A DNA stretch of 64,000 nt from Saccharicrinis fermentans DSM 9555 = JCM 21142 (GCF_000517085.1 NZ_KI912107.1:3965980-4029979), one strand, 5' to 3'. Positions 18,658 through 28,782 are shown, numbered from the stretch's first letter. Notes: generated by a model from the letters alone, not told the origin. Translations and numbers: made by a program.

Positions 18658-20880
18658 ATGCAAAAGACTTTGACAAACCCCAACGCATCCTTTGGATCAA
18701 TGCCTGTTTTTATGACAGCCATTTCAACTATACTTGGGGCAATCCTCTTTTTACGTTTTGGTTGGGCTGTTGGCAACGTTGGATTTTTAGGTGTAATCAC
18801 AATTGTTATAGTAGGTCATTTAGTGACCATACCCACAGCCTTAGCCGTCGCTGAAATTGCCACTAATCAGAAGGTACAAGGAGGCGGCGCATATTTTATA
18901 ATATCCCGATCATTCGGACTCAACATAGGGGGTTCCATAGGGATTGCACTGTATTTGTCACAGGCCATCAGTGTAGCATTTTACATCATTGCTTTTGGAG
19001 AGGCTTTTGATGCCATAACACCATATATACAACTCCCCATTGCACCAGCACTATTCAAAAAAATCATTACACTTATCATGATGGGCTTATTGAGTGCGGT
19101 AGTTTTGATTAGAGGGGCTAACATAGGAATGAAAGCCCTCTATGTAGTGGTAGGTATGTTATTTCTGTCCATCATCTTCTTTTTCATGGGCTCCCCCACC
19201 CACGAAGACCACACCTTTCTCATTAATACAACCACATCCCACCCCAAACCCTTCTTTTATGTTTTTACAATTATTTTTCCTGCATTTACAGGTATTGCAG
19301 CGGGTCTAGGTTTATCAGGCGATCTTAAAGATCCCAAAAGTGCCATCCCTAAAGGCACTTTATGGGCCACACTAATAGGCATGATAATATATGTGGCCAT
19401 TGCATACAAACTAACCATTTCGGCTTCACCCGATGAGCTGGCTGCGGACCAGCTCATCATGCAGCGCATTGCATTTTGGGGACCTATTATACCCATTGGC
19501 CTAGCGGCAGCAACCTTATCCTCTGCCATAGGCTCCATACTGGTAGCACCCCGCACATTGCAGGCCATCGGATTCGACAATATCCTTCCCTATCCGAACC
19601 TGAACAAGTGGCTAGCCAAAGGAAAAGAAAAAGACAATGATCCTGTCAACGGAACAATTGTCACCATCGTAATCGCCTTCTTCTTCGTTGGCATTGGTGA
19701 CGTTAACTTTGTTGCGCAGATCATCTCCATGTTTTTTATGGTGACCTATGGTGTAATCTGCCTCATCAGCTTCCTTGAACATTTTGCTGCAGACCCCTCA
19801 TACCGCCCTACCTTTAAACACAACAGATGGTACTACTCGCTAGCCGGAACCATATTTTCATTTTGGCTGATGTTTCAGATGAACTTAACATACGCCCTTC
19901 TATCACTGAGCATCATGGGCATCATCTACCTAATCATCAGCAAGTACAGACCCGAACGCCGGGGGTTGGAAAAACTATTTAAAGGAGTAGCCTTTCAGTT
20001 AAGCCGACAAATTCAAATCTTTGTTCAACGCGCCAACAAAGAAGAACAGCAATACAACTGGAGACCTTTTGCCGTATGTGTCAGTGCCGATACTTTTGAA
20101 CGACAATCTGCCTTTGATCTCTTGGGCTGGATCTCGCACAAATATGGCTTTGGAACATACATTCATTACATCCAAGGACTCCTCAACTATCAAACTAACC
20201 TAGAGTCAAAGAAGACACTGGAACGACTGATATCCAGAGCCAAAGGTCGAAAAACCAGGGTTTACATAGACACTATCATCAGCCCTTCCTACACCAGTGC
20301 TATAGCACAGGTGATACAGCTTTCTGGTATTTCAGGCAAGGGCAGCAACCTGATTCTATTTGAGTTCCCCAGTGACAACCCCGCATCGTTAAAAAATGCC
20401 TTAGACAACTATGCATTATTCAACTCCTGCAATTTAGATGTCTGCTTCCTAAACACCTCGTTAAAAGGATTCGGCTATAAAAAAGAAATTCATGTTTGGA
20501 TAGGAAGGCACGACTTTTACAATGCCAACCTAATGATACTGTTGGCCTATATTATTTTAGGCCACCCAGAATGGAATAAAGGTTTTATTAAAATATATTC
20601 GCTGGCTCCATCCAAAGACATAGATGGAGAAAAGAAGAAATGGCTCGACCTCATCAAATCAGGTAGGTTACCCATAGCTCCGGGCAATGTAAGAATGGTC
20701 CCATTTAACGAAGGCGCCAACAAAGAGAATATAGTACGCAAACAAAGTCATGATGCAGATCTTACTATCATCGGATTTTCATCAGAAGATATTAAAAATG
20801 GAACAGAAAGATTTACACAATACGATGGCATGGGCAATATTTTGTTTGTAAATGCGTATCGTAAAAAAGAACTAGAATAA
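18658..20880 (+). CDS. SLC12 (cation-chloride cotransporter)-like APC permease
   Basis: 740 residues. About 12 membrane segments (residues 10-440) resemble the SLC12/APC fold (ISTILGAILFLRFGWAVGNVG near the N-terminus). A roughly 300-residue soluble C-terminal domain resembles that of eukaryotic Na-K-Cl and K-Cl cotransporters (PFAVCVSADTFERQSAFDLL; HDADLTIIGFSSEDI). A role in moving K, Na, Cl or amino acids across the inner membrane is inferred; the substrate cannot be read from the sequence. The ATG was preferred to an upstream TTG inside the promoter. A GT-C gene follows after 22 bp. Confidence 0.78.
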   Translation: MQKTLTNPNASFGSMPVFMTAISTILGAILFLRFGWAVGNVGFLGVITIVIVGHLVTIPTALAVAEIATNQKVQGGGAYFIISRSFGLNIGGSIGIALYLSQAISVAFYIIAFGEAFDAITPYIQLPIAPALFKKIITLIMMGLLSAVVLIRGANIGMKALYVVVGMLFLSIIFFFMGSPTHEDHTFLINTTTSHPKPFFYVFTIIFPAFTGIAAGLGLSGDLKDPKSAIPKGTLWATLIGMIIYVAIAYKLTISASPDELAADQLIMQRIAFWGPIIPIGLAAATLSSAIGSILVAPRTLQAIGFDNILPYPNLNKWLAKGKEKDNDPVNGTIVTIVIAFFFVGIGDVNFVAQIISMFFMVTYGVICLISFLEHFAADPSYRPTFKHNRWYYSLAGTIFSFWLMFQMNLTYALLSLSIMGIIYLIISKYRPERRGLEKLFKGVAFQLSRQIQIFVQRANKEEQQYNWRPFAVCVSADTFERQSAFDLLGWISHKYGFGTYIHYIQGLLNYQTNLESKKTLERLISRAKGRKTRVYIDTIISPSYTSAIAQVIQLSGISGKGSNLILFEFPSDNPASLKNALDNYALFNSCNLDVCFLNTSLKGFGYKKEIHVWIGRHDFYNANLMILLAYIILGHPEWNKGFIKIYSLAPSKDIDGEKKKWLDLIKSGRLPIAPGNVRMVPFNEGANKENIVRKQSHDADLTIIGFSSEDIKNGTERFTQYDGMGNILFVNAYRKKELE

Positions 20881-20902
20881 TCTATATAGACAGACTATAT
20901 CA

Positions 20903-22570
20903 ATGCACAACAACTTAGACACCAACTTACTTAAAATAGAAAATTGGTTAAAAAATAAATCCAATTATATATTTTACATCTTATTGTTTTTTTACATGCT
21001 GTTCAGTTTATTATATTTCAATATTAAACCCAGCATTGCAGGTGATGATTCATCCTATATCATACGAGCCATCCATTTTTTAGAATCCGATAAATTCCCA
21101 ACCTACCAAGGCCCGCTTTATCCACTTTTTTTATCCCTGATAATATGGATTACCGGCATGAACCTAGTGATACTAAAACTGACATCAACCGTCTTTATGA
21201 TTGGTTTTATTATCCTCTTTTACAAGAATTTTAAAAACAAGATATCATATATCTCCTTATTCTATACAATTGGCATCTTAAGTACCAGCAACTATTTCTT
21301 GTATTTCTCAAGTCAAACCTATTCCGAAGCATTTTTTATTTTTCTGCAGAGCATCTTTTTTTACCTTGTTTTCAAAGGGATAACACACAAAAGCAGTTCT
21401 TGGAAACCAAACACAAAGGAGGTCTGTCTGATAGTCCTTACCGCCTTGCTCTGTGTAGTTCTATTCCTGACCAGAACAGTTGGCTTTGGCGCGATCTTAG
21501 CCATCACTGTTTTTTATATACTACAAAAACAATATGCCAGAACCTTTTATATTACAGTTGTATTTACAGCTATGCTCGTTTCCTTCTTCACTATCAGAGC
21601 CTCTGCTTGGGATATTCCGGCTAGATCAGGAGAACAATCATTACAATTACTCCAGAAAGATCCATATAACAAATCAAAAGGCAAAGAGGATCTCAAAGGG
21701 TTTCTAATACGCTTCAAGGACAATTCGAACCTTTATCTTTCGAAACATTTAATGCACATTACAGGCCTAACATCAAGCTCAGATAGAAAGACGCGTCCTG
21801 TCCTCACCCTTATTTTATATATTATTTTTGCACTTGGTATTGTTGTTTTTGCACGAAAAAGCAAGCCACTATTCTTCACTGCCATTTATCTGGCCATCAT
21901 GCTAGGCATTACTTTTTTTTCTTTACAAAAAAAATGGGATCAATACCGACTAATCATCCCTTTTGTTCCCATGGCATTACTTATGCTTAGCGAGAGTTTG
22001 ATTTTACCTAAAAAAGGGAGAAAGTGGCAATTTGTTAATAACCTATTTATCACAGTACTCGTCATTTCCTTGGCCTTATCCACGAATCATAGTTTTAAAA
22101 CCGTAGATACTACTACATTACAAAAAAATTTAAAGGGCGACAAGCTGTACGGATATACCCCTGATTGGATCAATTACTTAAAAATGGCCGAATACTGCCA
22201 TAATGAGTTAGACCCCCAAAGTTTTGTTGCATGCAGAAAGCCCAATATGGCCTGTATATATGGCAAGGGGAAAAAGTTCCACGGTATTTATCGCATACCG
22301 TCAAAAGAAGCAGACGAGTTAGTTCAATACCTAAAAAAACGAAATATTAGCCACGTGATGATGGCAAGCCTAAGAAAAAATCCTAAAATGTACACCGGAC
22401 AATCTATCAATACTATACAACGCTTTCTAAGTGTCATCTTAAAGAAATATCCAAACTCAATAAAGGTGGTTAAAAGATTTGGAACACAGGAACCTACCTA
22501 CTTATTTAAAATAAACTACGCAGCAATGCAAGCTGAAAACAATACAACAAACAATGAGCATATACAGTAG
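20903..22570 (+). CDS. GT-C fold membrane glycosyltransferase (GT39/ArnT-like)
   Basis: 555 residues with about 10-12 membrane helices and a C-terminal extramembrane domain. The first periplasmic loop holds an acidic pair (IAGDDSSYIIRA), as in GT-C enzymes that take sugars from polyprenyl-phosphate donors. SSQTYSEAFFIF and QGPLYPLFLSLIIWITG fit the family. It overlaps the next gene by 17 nt. That gene encodes a polyprenyl-phosphate-sugar-synthase-like GT2, so the pair probably makes and uses a lipid-linked sugar. The acceptor is unknown. Confidence 0.65.
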   Translation: MHNNLDTNLLKIENWLKNKSNYIFYILLFFYMLFSLLYFNIKPSIAGDDSSYIIRAIHFLESDKFPTYQGPLYPLFLSLIIWITGMNLVILKLTSTVFMIGFIILFYKNFKNKISYISLFYTIGILSTSNYFLYFSSQTYSEAFFIFLQSIFFYLVFKGITHKSSSWKPNTKEVCLIVLTALLCVVLFLTRTVGFGAILAITVFYILQKQYARTFYITVVFTAMLVSFFTIRASAWDIPARSGEQSLQLLQKDPYNKSKGKEDLKGFLIRFKDNSNLYLSKHLMHITGLTSSSDRKTRPVLTLILYIIFALGIVVFARKSKPLFFTAIYLAIMLGITFFSLQKKWDQYRLIIPFVPMALLMLSESLILPKKGRKWQFVNNLFITVLVISLALSTNHSFKTVDTTTLQKNLKGDKLYGYTPDWINYLKMAEYCHNELDPQSFVACRKPNMACIYGKGKKFHGIYRIPSKEADELVQYLKKRNISHVMMASLRKNPKMYTGQSINTIQRFLSVILKKYPNSIKVVKRFGTQEPTYLFKINYAAMQAENNTTNNEHIQ

Positions 22571-23987
22571 TCGTGAAATAAAAAATTATTGGGATGACTT
22601 TTCGGAAAAATGGATTAAATACCGAAAAAAGAGGTCATACTATTGGAACTCTATTTCCAAATACTGCAATTATTTCATTCATCCCGACTGTTCTATATTA
22701 GAGGTAGGGTGCGGACAAGGCGACCTCCTGGACTCCATCAATGGAAAAGACAAAACAGGCATTGATTTTTCACCTAAGATGATAGAGATAGGGAGAAACA
22801 GGTACCCACACATACAGTTCCATGAAATGGCAGCTGAAAACATCACCTTGGACAAAAAATACGATGTCATTATCCTATCCAACATCATAGGGGTGCTACC
22901 TGATGTAGAATCTGTATTTTTACAACTGGCACATGTCGCCCACGAAAAAACACGCATCATAGTAACCTATTACAACCGTATGTGGGAACCCTTTATCCGC
23001 TTCGCTGAAATCATCGGAGTCAAAAGACGCTCTCCACGACAGAATTGGCTATCGTCCAACGACATACAAAACCTACTCTACCTTTCTGGTTTTGAATCCT
23101 ACAAGGAAAACAGAAGTATGTTACTCCCCTATTACATACCACTGATATCGCCCTTTATGAATCGTTTTTTGAGCCGCTTGCCATTATTTAATAAGATGGG
23201 ACTGAACCAATTTGTTTTTGCCCGTCCTATTCCCCAAACGATCTCCTCCAAAAAACTGGATCAAAAATACACCACAACAGTAGTTATTCCGGCCAGAAAC
23301 GAGACCAAGAATATTGAACACGCCATAGCCCGGATGCCTCAGTTTGGCAAATCCATTGAAATCATATTTGTAGAAGGCAACTCAACCGACGACACGTGGG
23401 AAGCAATTAAAAGCGTTCAGGAGAAATACAAGTCATCGCATAATATCAGAATCATGCAGCAAGACGGCAAAGGTAAGGGCGATGCTGTAAGAAAAGGATT
23501 TGAGCACGCCACCGGAGATATCCTGATGATACTCGATGCCGACCTAACCGTACCACCCGAAGACCTACCTAAGTTTTATAATGCAATCAGTGCGGGCAAA
23601 GGAGAATTCATCAATGGGGTTAGATTGGTATACCCCATGGAGAAACACGCCATGCGCCCCTTAAATACCATTGGCAATCATTTCTTCAGCAAGTTCTTCA
23701 CCTATATATTGGAACGTCCCATCAAAGATACCTTATGCGGAACAAAGGTGATGTTCAGATCCGACTATCAAAAACTAGCTGCCAATAGAAAGTTCTTTGG
23801 TGAATTTGACCCCTTTGGTGATTTTGACCTATTATTTGGAGCCTATAAATTAAACCTAAAGATCATTGACCTTCCCATTCGATACCGCGAAAGAAAATAT
23901 GGAGATACGAACATAAGTCGCTTTAAACATGGCATCATTCTACTCCGCATGGTGACCTTTGCCACATTTAAAATTAAGTTTTGGTAA
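22554..23987 (+). CDS. Fusion of SAM methyltransferase and GT2 (dolichyl-phosphate-sugar synthase-like) glycosyltransferase
   Basis: 477 residues. Residues 1-215 are a class I methyltransferase with SAM motif I ILEVGCGQGDLL and TGIDFSPKM. Residues 228-477 are a GT2 domain (TTVVIPARNETKNIEHAI, GKGDAVRKGFEHATGD, and the metal-binding ILDADLTVPPEDL) most like polyprenyl-phosphate mannose/glucose synthases without a membrane anchor. The two are usually separate proteins. The gene overlaps the GT-C gene, supporting a shared pathway in lipid-linked sugar transfer. The methyl acceptor is unknown. Confidence 0.8.
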   Translation: MSIYSSREIKNYWDDFSEKWIKYRKKRSYYWNSISKYCNYFIHPDCSILEVGCGQGDLLDSINGKDKTGIDFSPKMIEIGRNRYPHIQFHEMAAENITLDKKYDVIILSNIIGVLPDVESVFLQLAHVAHEKTRIIVTYYNRMWEPFIRFAEIIGVKRRSPRQNWLSSNDIQNLLYLSGFESYKENRSMLLPYYIPLISPFMNRFLSRLPLFNKMGLNQFVFARPIPQTISSKKLDQKYTTTVVIPARNETKNIEHAIARMPQFGKSIEIIFVEGNSTDDTWEAIKSVQEKYKSSHNIRIMQQDGKGKGDAVRKGFEHATGDILMILDADLTVPPEDLPKFYNAISAGKGEFINGVRLVYPMEKHAMRPLNTIGNHFFSKFFTYILERPIKDTLCGTKVMFRSDYQKLAANRKFFGEFDPFGDFDLLFGAYKLNLKIIDLPIRYRERKYGDTNISRFKHGIILLRMVTFATFKIKFW

Positions 23988-23994
23988 TTGTGCT

Positions 23995-24019
23995 TTGTGA
24001 AATAAAGGTAATTTCACAA
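23995..24019. repeat. Inverted repeat after the methyltransferase-GT2 gene
   Basis: TTGTGAAAT and ATTTCACAA form a perfect 9-bp stem around a 7-nt loop, 7 bp after the stop codon. No T run follows, so it is either a weak terminator or a binding site. I see no gene in the remaining bases before coaD (24020-24276). Confidence 0.5.
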
Positions 24020-24276
24020 CTTTACGCCCGCTATAAAGAGGCATACTTATTGTATACCCTAGGGCATAATTATATGCAACAAACCATTCAGAAGCCATTC
24101 TCACAGAAGAAAATGACTTTTAAGGAAGGTATTTCGATGACGTTTAAAATAAATTAATTCAAATAAAACGAACCTCTTAAATGCAAGTATCAACAAAATC
24201 GTTGTTTCTTTGCCTTAAATAGGTAAGTTAACCCGAATGTTATTCCGTTTAAAAATAGAAAACTATATTTACAGCC

Positions 24277-24753
24277 ATGAAACGTATAGCAATTTTTCCA
24301 GGTTCGTTTGATCCTTTCACCATTGGTCACGAAAATATTGTACAAAGAGCAGTTGACCTATTTGATGAAATAATTATTGGCATCGGATATAACTCATCCA
24401 AAAGTGACTTTTTTCCCGTGGATACACGTATCGAGTGGGTTGATTATTTATTCAACGACCAACCCAATGTCAAAGTATCCAAATACCAAGGGTTAACCGT
24501 TGACTTTGCCAAAAGCGTCAATGCTGGCTACATACTCAGAGGGATACGTACCGCTGCTGATTTTGAATATGAAAGAGCCATTGCTCAAGTAAACAAGACA
24601 ATGACAGGAATCGAATCTGTATTTCTATTGACAACACCCGAACACACTCCTGTTAATTCATCCATTGTTAGAGATATTATCCGTCATGATGGAGACGCCA
24701 GCCAGTTTATTCCGCAAAAAATTAGACTTAAAGTGGCTCAATACAACCGATAA
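24277..24753 (+). CDS. coaD: Pantetheine-phosphate adenylyltransferase
   Basis: 158 residues. It catalyses the penultimate step of coenzyme A synthesis, joining ATP and 4'-phosphopantetheine to give dephospho-CoA. The nucleotidyltransferase motif is PGSFDPFTIGHENI (residues 8-21), with TxGH-type His18. The LRGIRTAADFEYE segment and the C-terminal VNSSIVRDIIRHDGD are conserved. Length is standard. The following gene starts after 3 bp and is likely cotranscribed. Confidence 0.96.
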   Translation: MKRIAIFPGSFDPFTIGHENIVQRAVDLFDEIIIGIGYNSSKSDFFPVDTRIEWVDYLFNDQPNVKVSKYQGLTVDFAKSVNAGYILRGIRTAADFEYERAIAQVNKTMTGIESVFLLTTPEHTPVNSSIVRDIIRHDGDASQFIPQKIRLKVAQYNR

Positions 24754-24756
24754 GCA

Positions 24757-26214
24757 ATGAGAGGAATTTGGATAGTCATATTATTGATAAACTGGGGTTT
24801 TACCTATGCCCAAAATAACACGGTAACCCTATGGGGCAATGCACCTGGCTATTCTAACATGCATTTGACCATTGAACGTGAAAGCAATTATATCACACGA
24901 AGCTTTCAGGATCTGGCAACTTTCACCGTCGATCCCAAAGGTAACTTTAGTGCTTCCTTTGCGGTTGAAGAAATCACTAAGATATATATTAGCCTGGGTG
25001 AATTAAGAGGCCATCTTTATGTAGAACCCGGCAAAACATATCTGGTTACCTTGCCCTTATACCGACCATTAAAACCGGAGGATAAGCTTAACCCATTCTT
25101 CACACCCGGGTCTGTGGTGCTAGGTGTACAAAACTCTTCGCCACAGGAAATCAACCGTAAGACAACAGCATTTGAAGAGAAATACAATTATCTCTTTAAT
25201 AAAAACATTAAACGAATCATTTTAACCGGTAACAAAAAGGATCTGTTTAAAATTATAGACGAAATAGATGTGGAATTTCCTGCAGAAAACGGGAGTTGGT
25301 TCTATTACTACAAACATTTCAAATACCAGAACCTATACGAATACGCTTATTCTAGCAAACCAAGACGCGCTATACACAATGGTTTTTCCACCATTCCTGT
25401 CCTGTATAACCTTGATACTTACTGGGCCTCATTCAACCGTCAGTTTAATCATTTTTTTCACTATTACTTATCTTCTAAAGAAGGTCAAAGCTTTAAAAAC
25501 ACGTGGAATAAATCAGAATCCTTTAAACTGATAACACGCTCACTATCTCAAGATACCCTCTTCAAAAACAGAGAATTGGCAGAGCTCATCATACTCAAAA
25601 ATCTATATACTGGCTATTTCTCTAACAAGTATTCCAAACTAAAAATCACTAACATCGTTAAAAGTGCAAAAGACAGTTGTGTCAATGATGAAAACAACAG
25701 AATTGCATCTGAAATATTAGACAAAATAACCAAACTAAATATTGGAGAGGCACCTCCTGCCTTTGAACTTGAAAATCTATCCGGATCCAAAACAATCGTA
25801 CTCCAAGATTACAAAGGAAAATTTGTTTATCTGAATTTTGCCAACACAAAAAATTACGCTTGCAAAAAAGACTTTCAGGTACTGGAACAAATGGCTCAAA
25901 CCTACAAGAAAGACATGGAAATTGTGACCATTTTAACCGATGAAGACCCGGATGAAGCGATGGAATATGTTAAAAACAATAAGTTCAGCTGGCATTTTCT
26001 TCATTTTGGACAAAATGCAAAAATACTTTTAGATTATAATATCAAAGCATTACCAACCTATTACTTAATAAATCCCGAAGGAAATATGGTTTTGTCCCCT
26101 GCCCCTTCTCCTGAAGAAAATTTTGCCGAAGTATTTGCAGAGATATATAATAACTTCCGCAGGAAACAACTTAGAAAAAACAAACCTAAAAATAGAACGA
26201 TCTACGACTTGTAG
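24757..26214 (+). CDS. Exported thioredoxin-fold (TlpA-like) protein lacking the nucleophilic Cys
   Basis: 485 residues. A signal peptide (1-18, ending TYA) is followed by an N-terminal beta domain of the type found before Bacteroidota TlpA proteins, a helical middle, and a thioredoxin-like domain (about 335-470; IGEAPPAFELENLSG, KGKFVYLNFANT). The CxxC position reads NYAC, so only the second Cys remains. KALPTYYLINPEG supplies the cis-Pro loop. Disulfide reductase activity is therefore doubtful, and a binding or scaffold role is possible. It lies 3 bp after coaD. Confidence 0.72.
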   Translation: MRGIWIVILLINWGFTYAQNNTVTLWGNAPGYSNMHLTIERESNYITRSFQDLATFTVDPKGNFSASFAVEEITKIYISLGELRGHLYVEPGKTYLVTLPLYRPLKPEDKLNPFFTPGSVVLGVQNSSPQEINRKTTAFEEKYNYLFNKNIKRIILTGNKKDLFKIIDEIDVEFPAENGSWFYYYKHFKYQNLYEYAYSSKPRRAIHNGFSTIPVLYNLDTYWASFNRQFNHFFHYYLSSKEGQSFKNTWNKSESFKLITRSLSQDTLFKNRELAELIILKNLYTGYFSNKYSKLKITNIVKSAKDSCVNDENNRIASEILDKITKLNIGEAPPAFELENLSGSKTIVLQDYKGKFVYLNFANTKNYACKKDFQVLEQMAQTYKKDMEIVTILTDEDPDEAMEYVKNNKFSWHFLHFGQNAKILLDYNIKALPTYYLINPEGNMVLSPAPSPEENFAEVFAEIYNNFRRKQLRKNKPKNRTIYDL

Positions 26215-26265
26215 ACCACATGCCTAATATGGGAGTGAAGTCAAAGCCCCAATAGTCGCTTATTT

Positions 26266-26305
26266 GACAAATGGACTTAATCCATAGACAAATAAACTTA
26301 ATCCA
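26266..26305 (+). repeat. Tandem 19-bp repeat upstream of the T9SS cargo cassette
   Basis: GACAAATGGACTTAATCCA (26266-26284) and GACAAATAAACTTAATCCA (26287-26305) match at 17 of 19 positions with a 21-bp period, two helical turns. A TATTTTTG -7-like element lies at 26341-26348 and another at 26386-26393. The spacing suits a regulator site for the downstream operon. The rest of the 306-bp gap shows nothing else. Confidence 0.45.
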
Positions 26306-26520
26306 AGATCATACATCGCTTTTTCCACAAGAAAAATAGCTATTTTTGTACTATTTGATAACATCCGTCATTTACTCACTCACTATATTTTTGCATTTTC
26401 TTTTTTCATAGAAAAAAAAGAAAATAAAATGACAATAGTAGAACCATTTCACTAAAACATTAGTATATAATGGTATGAATTAAAATCAGACAAATGACCA
26501 TAGTATCTAATATTAAACCA

Positions 26521-28782
26521 ATGAAACCTTTTCTATTTATACTTATATTCATATGTACTCTACTCTCTAACAGCGCTTTTGCTGAAGACCCCCCAAAACC
26601 AACAGCAACCATTACCAGTGAAGATTTATATTTTTGCGAATCGGCAGAGATCATTCTTAAAGTAAAGTTTACAGGAGCCCCTCCTTTTTCTTTTCAGTAC
26701 AAAGTAGGCCCTGCAACGAGTACATCTGCTTCTACAAGTGAATATGAATTTAACTTTCCTTTCTCCAACATTACAGAAAACACCACATTTGAGCTATTAA
26801 AAGTATATGATAAGAATTACCCTACTTCTGGCGAGGGTTCAACGGAGGTGTCCGGCACCCTTAACATCTTTATTGATCAAAAACCAACCATTGAAGCCGG
26901 CGGTGACATTGTTCTCTGCGGATATGAATACACAATGGACGCAAAGGTAACAGGCACTACCACCAAAGTATGGTGGAGCGATCCGGTTTCGGGAGCTGTT
27001 TTTGGAGATAATACTTCACCCACTTCGTCATTTAAGGCCACTACTCCCGGCACTTATACCCTCCGGTTAAATGCAGAAAACCGCGCATGTAATGATGCAT
27101 TATACGATGAGGTACAAGTAACATTGAACGGGCGCCCCAAAGGAACCATTGGTGACATCAGCGATTGGACCTTTTGCTCAAACGATGGAGCCACACACTC
27201 CATTCCTCTGAACTTAAAATTTGAAGGTAATGGTGATTTTAACTACACCCTTAAAAATGATGCAGGCACCACCAAAGGAACTTTTATAACAAGCGAATCA
27301 GAAAGCAATATCACGCTGCCTGTATCTGAATCTGAAACCATACTATTCCAATCCATCGAAGATAGCAATGGCTGCAAGGCCGATGATACAGATATGATAG
27401 GACAACGAAAAGCTATTGATATTAAACCAGACACAAAAGCCGGACCAGATCACATTACTCCACCCAACTGTGGCAGCACCATCACACTGGAAGCTGAACC
27501 CAGTGTGGGAGCAACCGGACAATGGCAAGCGTTGGCTTCAGATGTTGACTTTGCCGACAATACACAAGCCAACACAGTAGCTACAATCAGCTTTGAAGAA
27601 GGAGAAATAGAAAAAACGGCATCCCTACAGTGGACAGAAACAGTAACAACAACCGAAGGTTTTGAGTGTTCCGATTCTGACGAGGTGCAAATCAAATTTA
27701 TAAAAAAACCCACTCTTGCCATCAACTCCACTATGAACCAAGAGATATGCGAAGATAAAACCACCACCATTGATCTTACTTTAAAAGGCCATAGCCCTTT
27801 CAACCTAACATATGAAATAGATGGAAACAAAAAAACAATTCCTTTAACCTCCACTGGTACAAACTTAACGTTCCAACGCCCCGAATTATCCCTTGAAAAC
27901 AACACCATAAATTTCAGTGAAATAGAAGACAACTATGGCTGCATCACCAATATTGATCTATCACAGGACGTATGGGTCTATGAAATGCCTACAGCCAATG
28001 CCGGACCCGACATAGACACATGTGGTTTAAGCGTAGACCTACTCGCTGTGCAACAATACGAAGACAGCAAATGGTTATACAGTCAAGGAACTTTTGATGA
28101 TATACGAAACCCACACGCTCAATTTACGGCTAACAATACCGGAACCTTAGATTTAATATGGAAAGAAACCAACGGAAGCTGTACAGACACCGACACTGTT
28201 AAGGTAAGCTTTTTTGGCACCCCCTATCCGGTCAAGGAAGTGACGGACACTGTTATTTACGCTTCAAAATACATCATTCTGCCAGCCGATAGTCTACAAG
28301 TTGGAACAGGGCAGTGGAGCATTATTGAGCCTGCTGTTAGCGGAGCTATTTTTGAAGACGCCAGTTTATACCGATCAAAATTTTACAATTTCAACACAGG
28401 TGAGTATTATCACCTTCAGTGGAAGGCAACTCTAGCCTCAGCACCAGAAGCATGCCGGGAGAAAACACACAATGTTTATATAAAAACAAATTCACTTTTG
28501 GCACCCACAGGCATATCTCCCAACGATGACGGAGCCAATGATGTATTAAAAATTATGGGAGCCGAAAATATCCCTAACAATAAACTATCCATATTCGACA
28601 AAAACGGCAAACAAGTAATTTCCATCACCAACTACGGAGCATGGGATCAAAGCAAAGGAGAATTCAAACGATGGCCCGACAAGAAGTTTGGGTATGAAAT
28701 TCCAAAGCCGGGAATATATCTTTATGTATTTGAAGGAGATGGCATCTCCACAGTCAAAAACTATATCACAGTCAAATACTAG
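26521..28782 (+). CDS. T9SS type B cargo protein with CHU_C (gliding-motility-associated) C-terminal domain
   Basis: 753 residues. Signal peptide 1-21 (ending NSAFA) precedes repeated Ig/PKD-like beta modules with recurring Cys-containing starts (DLYFCESAEI, DIVLCGYEYTM, NQEICEDKTTTI, GPDIDTCGLSVDL). The last 90 residues are the type B sorting domain: APTGISPNDDGANDVLKI, then YNLxIFD-like KLSIFDKNGKQV, and PGIYLYVFEG near the end. Such proteins cross the outer membrane by T9SS and usually need a PorP/SprF partner, which is the next gene. The ATG at 26521 begins the signal. Adhesin or surface-structure role is inferred. Confidence 0.85.
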   Translation: MKPFLFILIFICTLLSNSAFAEDPPKPTATITSEDLYFCESAEIILKVKFTGAPPFSFQYKVGPATSTSASTSEYEFNFPFSNITENTTFELLKVYDKNYPTSGEGSTEVSGTLNIFIDQKPTIEAGGDIVLCGYEYTMDAKVTGTTTKVWWSDPVSGAVFGDNTSPTSSFKATTPGTYTLRLNAENRACNDALYDEVQVTLNGRPKGTIGDISDWTFCSNDGATHSIPLNLKFEGNGDFNYTLKNDAGTTKGTFITSESESNITLPVSESETILFQSIEDSNGCKADDTDMIGQRKAIDIKPDTKAGPDHITPPNCGSTITLEAEPSVGATGQWQALASDVDFADNTQANTVATISFEEGEIEKTASLQWTETVTTTEGFECSDSDEVQIKFIKKPTLAINSTMNQEICEDKTTTIDLTLKGHSPFNLTYEIDGNKKTIPLTSTGTNLTFQRPELSLENNTINFSEIEDNYGCITNIDLSQDVWVYEMPTANAGPDIDTCGLSVDLLAVQQYEDSKWLYSQGTFDDIRNPHAQFTANNTGTLDLIWKETNGSCTDTDTVKVSFFGTPYPVKEVTDTVIYASKYIILPADSLQVGTGQWSIIEPAVSGAIFEDASLYRSKFYNFNTGEYYHLQWKATLASAPEACREKTHNVYIKTNSLLAPTGISPNDDGANDVLKIMGAENIPNNKLSIFDKNGKQVISITNYGAWDQSKGEFKRWPDKKFGYEIPKPGIYLYVFEGDGISTVKNYITVKY

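Noticed and set aside
18512-18700. 62-codon minus-strand ORF upstream of the orphan terminator
   Set aside because: It overlaps the start of the SLC12-like gene, and composition and sequence give no sign of a real protein.
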